The notes below the pieces were generated by a model that ran no database searches, was not told the origin of the DNA, and was given only the letters and a program-made list of their open reading frames with translations. Of a stretch of 64,000 nucleotides of DNA, positions 12,162-23,852 are shown piece by piece. The position numbers and the translations under genes are program-made. This stretch comes from Apophysomyces variabilis (taxonomy: Eukaryota > Mucoromycota > Mucoromycetes > Mucorales > Mucoraceae), in the NCBI GenBank assembly GCA_002749535.1, contig MZZL01000025.1, positions 1 through 64,000 of the forward strand. Reading direction: 5' to 3'. Every line of letters starts with the position of its first letter. The stretch's first letter is position 1.

Positions 12162-15100
12162 ATGGCCAACCAGCAGCCACCATACCCCATGCAACACCAA
12201 CAGCAACAACCAGCAGCACCACCAAGACCGCCTGTCATAGACCCTAACAGAGCGCGTAGTCCTCCCGTAGGTTATAGACCCACAGGAACACCACCGCTTC
12301 CAGCCCATCCTGTTCCAGGCATGCCTTATCGTCCATCCTCTACGCCACCGCTACAAGCACAGACTTCTCCCATCCGACCGGGATTCCCACCATCGGGTGC
12401 GCGTCCTCCTCCACCTTTTCCTCCTGGTGCACGCCCACCACCATTGATGCGTCCTCCAGTGGATCGCGTGACATCGCCTGGCGCCGTGCCTCCACCTCAA
12501 CCGCCGTCTTCCGGATCACCCGTGTCGCAGAGTGTCCCTACACCGACGCAGCCCTTGTCACCCACAGCCGCGTCGGGCACTGCGACTACCCAAGCTGCGG
12601 AACATCATCGCCGTAAGCGCATGTACCCAGAACAGATCACCAAAGCTTATATGGACCAACCGGCACCCGGTCCCACTCCCATGTATGGCGGTCAGTTTGC
12701 AGAACCTCAGTTCACAACACCCGCTGCAGCCATGCAACAGCAACCACAGCAAGGTTTCGTCCCAGCAGCAACTCCTCAAACCTACCCGCAGCCCCAGGGT
12801 TACGCGCAGCCTACGCAGCCTCTTCAACAGCAGCCAATGCAGACTCCATATGGTCAGACTCCTATGGGTGCCATGACGAATCAATTTGGAAATATGTCAA
12901 TGGGAGCTCCGGTAAGTGTTTCTTCTGTTCCCTGCTTGGATAGATTCTATCTGTTCGTATGTAACAGGATCTGATTTTTGATTATTTTTTCACGTGGAGA
13001 TTGCACGCTCGGTGCCATTGATGGGAGCTCCGCCGTTTATTGCGGATATGGATGCTGATGCCCCAGCGATCAATTTACCACCTAATGTAAGTTCAATAAT
13101 AATGAAGAGAGAAGGATCCCTCTCAAGTGGTGTAAATGATCCGATATGGATGATTTTCTTTATTTTTTTTTTGCTAGTCATCTCTAACGGATTCGCCGTT
13201 TGCTAATGCCGAAGCGTCCTATAAATGTTGTACTTTGAATGCAATTCCATCTTCCGAAACCGTACTCAAAAAGTCACGATTGCCATTCGCGTTGGTCCTG
13301 GCACCTTACCGAACTGTTCAAACGGGCGATGTATGGAAAAAAGGAATGCGTCTGGATAATTTTTTTTTCTAAACTGCGTCCTTACAGAACGAAGTGCCTG
13401 TTGTCACAGACTCTGTTATTTCAAGATGTCGTCGTTGCAGAACTTACATTAACCCATATGTCACGTTTGTTGAAGGAGGACAGCGGTGGAAGTGCAACAT
13501 GTGTTTCCTATTAAACGACGGTAGGCCACGTATTTTGTTGGATTTTGCGGAAATGAAAAAATGCTAAACTGGATTATCTATTGTGTTCCATGTTCAGTTC
13601 CCGCCGCGTTTGATTTTGATGCGCAGACGCAACAACCTGCGGACCGATGGAAGCGCGCAGAATTAAATTACTCCTGTGTCGAATTCGTGGCCCCGACGGA
13701 GTATATGGTAAGGAGAGATGAGGAGAATCTGCATTGTAATTCCGTTCTGCGATGTTAAGAACTTTTTTTGCTAGGTCCGTCCACCTCAAGCACCTGCATT
13801 TGTCTTTGTTCTTGATGTTTCATATTCCGCTATTCAGTCCGGCATGCTTGCCACTGCTGCACGCACCATCTTGGACTCGCTTGACCGACTCCCGAATCAG
13901 GAAAATCGTACCAAATTCGGTTTGATTACTGTCGACAGCACTCTGCATTTCTACAATCTGAACCCGAATAGAACAGAACCTCAGATGTTGGTAGTGTCTG
14001 ATCTGGATGACGTTTTCCTTCCACAGCCGGATGATCTATTGGTTAATCTCACCGAAAGTCGAGGGGTCATCACTTCTTTGTTAGAAAGACTTCCAGAGAT
14101 GTTCAAGGATACCGTGAATGTTCATAATGCTTTGGGTACTGCTTTACAAGCGGCGTTTAAGATGGTGGTAAGGTTTTCTCTAACATGGTTAGAAGAAGGA
14201 TATTGGAGAAGAAAAAAGTTATATTAATTGGAGCTCAACATTACTAGTCTGCCAATGGCGGTAAAATTATTTGTCTGCAGTCCACCTTACCTAATACGGG
14301 CGCGGGTGCGCTCAAGCCCCGTGAAGACGTGAAATTATTGGGTACTGCCAAGGTATGTATACCTGTTGATCGACTGAAATAACAAAAAGAGTTTCCATTC
14401 TAATGAAAGCATATAGGAAACCACTTTGCTTAATGCAGCATCGCCATTTTACAAGTCTTTTGCTGTGGACTGTTCCCGTTCCCAAGTCGCGTGTGATATG
14501 CTCATTTTTGGTGGTCAATACTCGGATGTGGCAACACTCAGTAAGACCCAGCTTTCTGTTGTGTATTGATTAAGATTTTATTTTACTAAACTTAATCTTA
14601 GGCTGTCTTCCTCACTACACGGGTGGCCAAACTTACTTCTACCCTGGCTTTAATGCTAGTAGAACAGAAGACGCCCTTAAATTTGCTCACGAATTTTCCG
14701 AATTATTGGCTGAACAGATCGGTCTGGAAGCGGTGATCCGTATCCGTGCTTCTCGCGGCCTTCGTATGAGTGCTTTCCATGGAAACTTCTTTATTCGCTC
14801 GACGGACCTGTTAGCTTTGCCCAACGTTCCGCGAGATCAATCTTATTGTGTTGAGGTATCGATCGAAGATGACATCAAGACACCCGCCGTTTGTTTCCAA
14901 ACCGCTCTTTTACATACCACCTGTTTCGGTGAGCGCCGCATTCGCGTTATTACTCTTTGTCTACCTGTCACCAACTCGATTGCCGAATTGTATGGAAGTG
15001 CCAATCAGCAAGCTATCATCGCTTATCTTGCAAATAAGGGTGCGTGCGGCTACCGGTTAAATATTTTTCTTTTAATTTTGAACTTTGTCTCCATTTATGC

Positions 15101-16100
15101 CAGGTGTCGAGCGTGCTCTCACATCGAAATTGGACGATGCTCGGGATGCTATCACCAATAAGGTCGTTGATCTTTTAGGTGTTTACAAGACGCATGTGTT
15201 AGGATCTGGCCAGGGATCAACTCCGCAATTGAATGTACCAGATAACTTGAAACTACTTCCTGTCCTTGCACTGGCCTTGATCAAACATGTACGTACATTT
15301 CCATTGTGAAGTATAATTTGTAAGCAGTCTCTGATCATTGTTCTTTGATTTTTTTAGGATGCTTTGCGTCAGACCTCGCAGATACCTACAGACTTGAGAT
15401 CCAATGCGATGAACCTGCTACGGACCATGCCGCTTCAGCTATTGATTCCATTCCTGTATCCAAACTTCTATTCTTTGCATAACATGCCTGCTGAGGTAAG
15501 CTGAAAAAAAAAACAAAAGAGGGAGCGGGTCTTTGTTTTTCTCTTTCATTGTGGTGTTATTAGACAGTACTGTTGATCATACTACAACGTGCACTAAATT
15601 TTTTATCTTCAGGCAGGAGAGATTTCTGAAAATGGCGTTATATTCCCACCTACGCTCAATTTGACAGCGGAGAAGTTGGAGCCTCATGGATGTTATTTAT
15701 TGGAAACAGGTCAAAACATGTATATCTGGGTTGGACGGGGTGTTGTTCCTCAGCTCTGCGTTGACTTGTTTGATGTCAAATCATATGATGGCTTGCGTGC
15801 TGGAAAGGTAAAGTTGGTTCTGTGTACAAAACTGGAAGATCTAACAGCTTTTGGTCTAAGATTACTCTTCCGGTATTGGAGACGCCTCTGAACAGGAAGG
15901 TGAATTTGCTAATTGCCAAAATTCGCGAGATGCGCCGCGGTAATTACTACCCTCAACTGTATCTTATCAAGGAAGATGGAGATCCTGCCCTCCGCATGTG
16001 GTTCCTGTCACATCTTATTGAAGACCGAACCGATAACGTTCTGAGTTACCAACAATTCCTACAGTTACTCAAAGACAAGGTCAGCTCTGGATCGTTCTAA
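12162..16100 (+). CDS. SEC24: COPII coat cargo adaptor Sec24
   Basis: Sec24 partners Sec23 in the inner COPII coat and selects cargo at ER exit sites. The ATG at 12162 begins a long Pro/Gln-rich N-terminus. The core follows in order: [20 protein letters not shown], the zinc finger with its two cysteine pairs (SRCRRC and WKCNMC), the trunk domain beginning [17 protein letters not shown], the beta-sandwich region ([20 protein letters not shown]), the helical region and the C-terminal gelsolin-like fold ([38 protein letters not shown]), ending VSSGSF. About a dozen short introns split it. The acceptor of the first intron (near 12999) is the least certain. The in-frame TTG at 12141 is not needed as a start because ATG 12162 has a good CATCATGG context. 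Confidence 0.96.
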
Positions 16101-16278
16101 TTAGAGAAAGAAAGAAAATTCTGTTTGAGCCTTTTCTTTTTTCTGCTTATTTCTCGCTATATTTCACTGCTTTCTGTTTGGGTCCTATTGGACCCAAGTT
16201 ATGTTTCTGTTTTAAAAAAAGACGAAGAAAAAGAAAAAGAAGAGAGATATATTATCTTAATTAAAGAATTTGCACGGT

Positions 16279-17416
16279 TTACTGAATGATTTTGTTACTT
16301 GTCAAAACCCAATCCAGCTTTTTATCTGTTGGTTCGATAGGAATGACTCCAGGGTCTAATAGTTGTGCTTCCAATGCTAGACCAACTGTAAAAATGATAG
16401 ATTAAGGGTTAGAATGTCTTATCGTTGTGTTTCTTACTTGTTACAGGCGAATTCGTATGATGTTGAATAGCCCAATTCCTGCATTTCTCAAGATAACGAT
16501 CGTAGTAACTGTGAAATTATAGAAATATCACCTGGTTTTTTAGTGTTTCCCTTGCCCCCTTTTTTCTGTGCATGGGAACTTAACAAGTGAACAAATTACC
16601 CTTTCCCGTGACCAATGCGGTTTCGTTCGGTATCAAAGGCCATGGCTAAACAAAAAGGAAAAAAAATCATAGTTCAATATCCATAGAGAAAGAGAGTAAG
16701 AGACATAGGGAAGGAGAAGAACTTTTCCCTTATTCATAAGCGGGACCGAACAGGTAACATACATACCTGGTACTAGAATGAGGTCCAATCCTTCCGTTTC
16801 AAGCGCTTCATACATAGAAAGGAAGAAGTCAACAATGAAAACTTCTTTGACGATAGCTTTCCACTTTACCTGTTTCCATGGGTTGATCATGAGGAGGCTC
16901 AGGGATATTCCATTTGTTCACAGGCAAGGATTGGTAAGCCTCCCAAGAGGTTAATTTCACCATATCCATGCTATCTTTTGTCCAACGAGGCACATATAAC
17001 GATTTACCTTTTGAAAAAGGAAGAAAGCTTAGAGGAATCATTCTTCGCAGTTTCTCGTTTCTTTACCATCCGAAGCATGCAGAATCGCGTGAATAATAGC
17101 ACGCGTATCTATCTCGCTATGAGGTAAACTGATAAATACGCTCACATTGCGACTCTGCTTGTAGATATCCAACGACAAGAGGTGTTTCGTCACTTGCTCG
17201 GCTACGTGAACCACACTTGGCCGTTAACTTTTCAAGCTCAAACACGCCAAAAAAAAAAGGTCTAAGCAAAGGGAAATGTTCCCTTTCGCCCATTCCCCAT
17301 TTTCCTCACGCACATTCTTTAGCTACGGTTGCTAATGGCACTTCCTTCAATCGTGCTCCAATTTCTTTCCGCAAAGAACGCTTCAATTGGGTTACGGAAT
17401 TCATGAGAATCGTCAT
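16279..17416 (-). CDS. FAU1: 5-formyltetrahydrofolate cyclo-ligase
   Basis: This enzyme uses ATP to convert 5-formyl-THF to 5,10-methenyl-THF, returning a storage folate to the one-carbon pool. Reading the minus strand gives an N-terminal helix (MNSVTQLKRSLRKEIGAR), then VSVFISLPHSEIDTRAIIHA, KSLYVPRWTKDSMDMVKL, the folate-site stretch NKWNIPEPPHDQP, EGLDLILVPG and the phosphate-binding signature RNRIGHGKGYYDRYL. The tail is VGLALEAQLLDPGVIPIEP to NKIIQ, stop at 16279. Several short GT-AG introns interrupt it. Two in-frame Met codons (17416 and 17404) could start it. The start lies only 56 nt past the stop of the upstream E2 gene on the same strand. Confidence 0.9.
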
Positions 17417-17472
17417 GGAGTTTTGTTTTATTTTACTTTTCTGGGGAAACAAATCCGTTTCTATTGTATAAT

Positions 17473-18389
<917 letters not shown>

Positions 18390-18537
18390 GATCAAAAAGA
18401 AGAAGAGAAAGAACAGGAAACGAACGGTCCTTTCAAGCAAAACGCAACTCAACCTACAGTCACGTCTGGTCTACAGCTATTTTTGGTTGATGTGCCCTTT
18501 GTGCCGTCCCTCTGTTCTCTCTTCTCTCCTCTGCACA
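18390..18537. promoter_or_regulatory. Compact bidirectional promoter between UBC1 and GEP4
   Basis: Only 148 nt separate the start codons of the two divergent genes. The interval is purine-rich near the UBC1 side (AAGAAGAAGAGAAAG) and pyrimidine-rich near the GEP4 side (CTCTCTTCTCTCCTCTG). No clear TATA box is present. Both genes must be driven from here or from inside each other. Confidence 0.6.
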
Positions 18538-19420
18538 ATGCAAGGTATTAATCTTGCTGGCATTCTCAATGCCTTCCGTATCATTTGGAATCCCAGTCTA
18601 GCTTTACCTCATGTGATTGTGAATGGTACATCTTAAGCATGCATGGAACACCGTGATCAACCCCAAAGCCTATATTAGATATCCGCAATATTCATTTTGG
18701 AAATTTAAAAACTCAAGGTGGAATAAAAGCCATCGGATTTGATAAAGACAATTGCCTCACCGCGCCCTATGTACTGCATATTCATCCACCCTTCGAGGTA
18801 TAAACGATACGTCAAAGGCCATTGATACTTATCCATATGCACGACAAAAAAGAAAGCGTGGCAAGAATGCAAAAACACGTTTCCAAAGAACGTCGTCATT
18901 GTATCCAATTCAGCGGGCACAAGAGATGACCCACATGGCAGAGATAAGTCATTTCAATTCAGCTAGAGATATCGATGAGCCTGATATTATGTTGTCTTTC
19001 TTTCTTACACAGGCCGACAAAGTGGAAGAGTCTTTGGGCGTTCCTGTGCTTCGCCATACACACAAAAAACCAGCCGGTGGTGAAGAGCTCAAAAACCATC
19101 TGAATATCCCGTCCAGCGAAGTGGCTTTTGTTGGAGACCGAGTTCTCACCGATGTTATCTATGGCAATCTCAATGGCAACTTCACCATATGGACAAGGCA
19201 GATTATCACCGAGAAGGGAGATAACAAAGCTGCTATTGTGGTTGGTGATCTACCTCTCTTATCAAAGCAAAAGATGAAGGCACTAAAAAAGAAATTCATT
19301 CCTTTTTCTTTTTTCTAGGTACGGCGCGTGGAAGATGTTCTTTTGAAATATCTACAAAGACTAGGTGTCAAACCGCCAGCACATCCAGCTTTACGTTATC
19401 ATGATGCATTTACTAAATAG
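18538..19420 (+). CDS. GEP4: Mitochondrial phosphatidylglycerophosphate phosphatase
   Basis: Gep4 dephosphorylates phosphatidylglycerol phosphate to phosphatidylglycerol in the mitochondrial inner membrane, a step of cardiolipin synthesis. The N-terminus (MQGINLAGILNAFRIIWNPS, then LALPHVIVN) matches the family. The HAD-type catalytic motif I is IGFDKDNCLTAPY with both Asp residues. Motif II is VVIVSNSAGTRDD, and the acidic motif is VAFVGDRVLTDVIYGN, followed by GNFTIWTRQI. The last exon gives VLLKYLQRLGVKPP and ends at TAG 19420. Several short introns split the gene. A recognisable cleavable presequence is not obvious, as is common for this family. Confidence 0.93.
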
Positions 19421-20168
19421 AATGGCAAAGGAGCAGTAGCATCATTTTTTTAAAAGGAGAATAGTTACATTTGTTTTCGACAAAACGTAGAAAATAGAAA
19501 ACGCATGAAAAAGTGCATCCTAAACAATTTGAGAAAACTCTACCTTGGGTCTCTTCATCTGACTGGTTAGAGGCACTATCATGATTATGCCAACACGAAA
19601 TCAGTGTCATTTGCTGCATTTCCAGTCCGATATACTAGTCGAGGCTTGCAGCAACGAAATCATCAAGTTGTTGCCTTATTCATGCCAGTAAATCTGCATT
19701 TCATTCTTCAATTGAATCAAAACATCTTATGCTTTTCTCGATACCATTAGAAGCATGGTAATATTTACGCTTCCCTTTAGTTTTATAGCACGGTACCTAT
19801 CGTTTATAAGAGGCTAGCGTGATCTAGAATAGTGCCTAAATAATGCATGTATCAAAAGTTTTTTTCCTGATAATCCTTTAAAAAAGATCTTCTTGTTTCA
19901 TGCTAAGTGAGGCTCGGTGAATGCGTCAACAATAAATTCTCCAGCTCATTCAGCGACTACCGCGCCAAGACTAGAGTATCAAATGGACATGTCAAACCAA
20001 GCTTTAAGCCGCCGTTGCTGAAAAAGGTTATATACTAGCAAGAGTTCAACAGGATAACATGGAGTAGAAGGTTTTTTTTTCCTTTTGCAACCCATTCTTT
20101 TGCGTTTTTTTGTTGCTTTTTTTTATAAAGATAAAAGAGTCGTTTGCGCAATAGAACTAATTATTATA
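19421..20168. other. Intergenic, convergent 3' ends
   Basis: This is AT-rich spacer of about 750 nt between GEP4 (+) and the unknown gene on the minus strand. It contains T-rich runs at 20070-20125 and scattered polyadenylation-like motifs. No coding pattern was seen. Confidence 0.6.
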
Positions 20169-22269
20169 CTAAACCTTTCCTTCCAATGGGTCTGGCAGAT
20201 ACATTGTTCGCGTCCACTTATCCAAATCGTCCAATTCTCGGCGAAAGTCTTTTTCTTGTAAATTTCCATATAAGGAGTGGAGGGTAATAACCACTGCTTT
20301 AATGGTTACTTCCGTTAATGTTTCCACAGCCTCTGCATTTGCATAGAACGCATCCACTTTCACAAACGGTTCAGCAATCCAGTGACCCCACACCGCCTGA
20401 AGCATATCCAGATCAACCTGTTGATATAGCCATCATCAATCCATCAACATTCCTATTTTTTTTCTCTTCTTGTTTTGTAGGTCTCATCCTTACCTTACTC
20501 CTAGCTTCCTTCAATAAAGCTTCTTCATCTCCGTCCACGAGTAAGTTTCTGGGTATCTTTAAGCCTTTGACGATCTCTTTCAATAATTTACGCCATTTTG
20601 ATCTGAAGTTAGCAATATTGGCTTGGAAGGTGATGACCATTCGGTGATTTGCGGGAATTGTCCGATTCCGATAGACCGTTCGGGCAACATCTGCCGCCTC
20701 CTCATTGGTAATAAACCGGCTGCGTGCAAACATACGTCTTTGTCTGCGCCAATATTCCTTTTCTTTCTCCTTTTCATCCATCGCATCCGCATTCAGCACT
20801 GGTGTATCCTGAGGAAGTGCAACGGATAGCGACTCGCGCCCCATGTCAGCTGTGCGACGTGATGCTCCTGTTCCAGTTCTCCCTCCACTACTGCTTGTGC
20901 GAGAGCGAGTGCTGGACGATGCTAATTGTGATTTATCAGCTGATGTTTTGCTTGTTCGTTGTGTGTTCTTCTTCGGTTTTGTGTTATTTGACAACAGTGC
21001 TTCCGCCAATCGTTCGGATTCCTTTGCTTGTTCTTCGCTTTCTTCAGTTTTGAGTTGGATGTCTACAGGTTGTTGGGACTTTTTTCTAATAATGAATCGT
21101 TTGGATGGTACAGGCGGCGCAACGTCTAATTCGTGGAAGGATGTAGTATGGCGAACTTGGCGTCTAGAAGTTGTACTGGAGGATGACCTGTGAGAGATAG
21201 ATGACTCACGAACGTGTGAAATGGGTGTGGTGAGTTGATCAAGATAGATCGAGGGATCCGTTCGTGGTGAAAACGAAGCAGTGCTGTACCTCGACGGTTG
21301 TGCTAAGTACAGCCAAAAGATAGCGGCCACATCAATCAATTCTAGACCAGGCTCTTCCTTTACTTACGTGCTAGTTTCTTGTCAGGTTTAAACGTATATT
21401 TCCGTTTACGATAGGCAACAGTTTTTGTTTCTTTCGGTGGCGTAACTATTCGATAGAAATCTCTTTGTTAATAAGGATGGGCATGGTTTCCCTTTCCACC
21501 TTCGTGCTTCCTTTTAATTTCCTGCTCTACATACCATCCTCTGGTTTTTTGCTATCCTTACTTCTCAGCCTTGTCGCTATTGGTTTCCTTTCCTTGGGCA
21601 TATTATTTATGTTACGTGAAGAAACCAGATTTTCCCTGCTGCAGCCTGCCAAAGAAGAAGAAAAGGAAATGAGGAGAGTTGAAGAGGCGACCCAAACAAA
21701 ATTTCGCTTTTAAATCCCGCAACGGTCACAACACTTTTGGCTTCCAGCCGGATTCGGAAACTCGTGGTGGGTTTCCTCTGTACCGCTTTTTCCTAGCTGA
21801 CGATTGCGATCCACAAAAATAAAGACAATCTGCATATATTTATAAACTATGTATAAATTACATATAAAACATATGGATAACAATTTTCTGCTATAATTAC
21901 CGTGAGTTCTGCATGGAACAGGCTGCTGACTCAGTATTGCGAAGTCTAATTGGTTTGCTGCTGTCAATCGATCGATAGGGTTGTTATCCGTACGAAATAG
22001 AAATTCTGATTGGGCCTTATCTTCCTATGAACCCAACATAGAGTAAAAGACTTAGAACTCTTTTGTAAGATGAATTGGATATGTCAAAGACCACATTTCT
22101 ATAAGGTACCCATTTTTATAAACTGTAGGCAGGAATTTACATGGTTCTAATACTTATCGAACATGTAAACTTTGTATTGTAATGCGAACAGTCGATAAAC
22201 AGTTGCATATGTGTTCGCCATGTATACAATCTCAGGAATACGTGCGAATGATTTGTTGCTATTATCCAT
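20169..22269 (-). CDS. Unrecognised basic, Ser/Arg-rich protein
   Basis: I do not recognise this family. A large exon (about 20494-21311) encodes a Ser/Thr/Arg-rich, probably disordered region followed by a charged helical segment (KEKEKEYWRRQRRMFARSRF). A conserved-looking C-terminal part follows (WRKLLKEIVKGLKIPRNLLV). A phase-0 intron (20418-20493) then leads to the last exon (VDLDMLQAVWGHWIAEPFVK to LPDPLEGKV, stop at 20169). Upstream exons supported by splice sites encode TPPKETKTVAYRKRKYTFKP (about 21362-21444) and NNPIDRLTAANQLDFAILSQ (about 21902-22025). A possible first exon begins at the Met at 22269 (DNSNKSFARIPEIVYMANTY), but its splice junction to the next exon is not clear, so the 5' end is tentative. 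The basic composition suggests a nuclear protein. Confidence 0.65.
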
Positions 22270-23852
22270 ATCCTAGCTATAAACGTATTTTAAACAGTGA
22301 GCTCTGACATTTGCGGCAGCCTTGTTAAAGAGGAAAAGAAATGGAACGGTATGCACTGACCACATGAATTGACTACTTGGATTTTATGTACGGTTTCCGA
22401 CCTGCAACTCAGCAACAAGTCTTTGAATAATAAAAAAAGACATTAGACAAATTGGCTGCGAGTGCATGGAACCATTATCAACAGTTCAGCAACAGCTACA
22501 ACAGACTGCAGCTGCAACAGTCTAATTTAACTACTTGCTATATGTAATTTCGGCCAAAGCCGAACTTATCACGATGATAGCAGTACAATATCGATGCTTT
22601 AGCCAAGTTTTTGCTTGGAAATTACAATAAGCCTGATTGGATACATCCCGTTACGACAAAGCATCATACAGGTCCTGGATCGACATAAGCCCCATTTAAA
22701 CAGCGAGAACAATTATGTTAATGATTGATAAATCGACACGATACTTCAACAATGAGTTTATAATAGGAACGTATAGATTAGGATGTACGGACAATCTATC
22801 AGGGTTCCGTTCATGGTATTAAAAATATATTGCCACCAGTTACCGGCAAGCGAAACATGTTGTTGGCAAGTACGTATAATTGGTTCAAGCGATGTATAAT
22901 CCCGACTTACAGTCATTATTTCCCTTATCCCGGAGATGCATTCTCCGTGTTTACTTTGATGCTTACCCCTGGGAAAAGAAGAAAAGAAACTATGAAGGAA
23001 AAGTATTGCCTACCAGCAACGGAGATGTGGAAACCGAAGTTCAGGAGGATAAAGGATACTGGATCAACGCAACGAGGAGAAGGAGAGATCATGGATCTAT
23101 CGTGTTGCTGAACAACTCAAAAGAATAGCTCTATATACGTACTTCAACGGCAGCAACACTAGAGAAGGGAAACAGTGAATGTTACCGAGAGCAAGTGCAA
23201 CAAAGATTAACAGAATATGATTCATTTCATAGATGGTTGCAATGAAGTGATGAATGGGATTTAGCATGAACTGTCATTTTAAGACAGAACACGGTATCAA
23301 CGAGCGACGACAAAATCGCTCGCTCAATGTCAATTAGTAATACAGTGTGGCTAACGCTGTTAGAACGGTATGCTGAACAAAGATGGAAAAAACCGCGTTG
23401 TAAGAAGTACGGCATTAAATCGTATATCGTCCTAGCCTTGAAAAGTCGCCTATCGTTGGCATATGTAAACTGACGCATACATCGCTCTTTTAATCTCTCA
23501 GCCGGGACTCAATCATCGTGCACATTTCCTATTCATTGCCAGGACGCATAGTCAGTTGATCCTCCAACCTTTGTGTTTCCTCCAACGCTGTATCTGACCA
23601 GCAATTGCTTCGGCTTTGCAAATGTCTTCAACATAACCAATGGTGTCGAGAAGCCTGAGAATAGCCTGAACTTTTGTGAGAATTAAAGAAACCCTACTAC
23701 GACTCCATCAGGAACTGCATGATTACGTAACACAATAAATATTTAATAGAAAGAATATCGCAGAATAAGCATAACATAATCGGTATCCTTATGTTCATTG
23801 CTATATTATCGTATTCAATAAATACGCTTGAACACTTTTCTAAATTGTTCTA
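22270..23852. other. Gene-poor spacer with decayed coding-like stretches
   Basis: This 1.6-kb interval separates two minus-strand genes. On the plus strand several short frames with protein-like composition appear in different phases between about 22440 and 23240 (for example WNHYQQFSNSYNRLQLQQ and AKFLLGNYNKPDWIHP). They are separated by stops and do not match any family I know. They could be remains of a gene or transposon, or chance. Confidence 0.35.

Noticed and set aside
11795..12238. 147-codon minus-strand frame overlapping the SEC24 start
   Set aside because: It covers the leader and antisense of the Pro/Gln-rich SEC24 N-terminus; no domain, and Gly/Cys runs come from the repeats.
20724..21193. 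Two plus-strand frames of about 110 codons
   Set aside because: They are antisense to the large Ser/Arg-rich exon of the unknown minus-strand gene, which has good splice sites at both ends.
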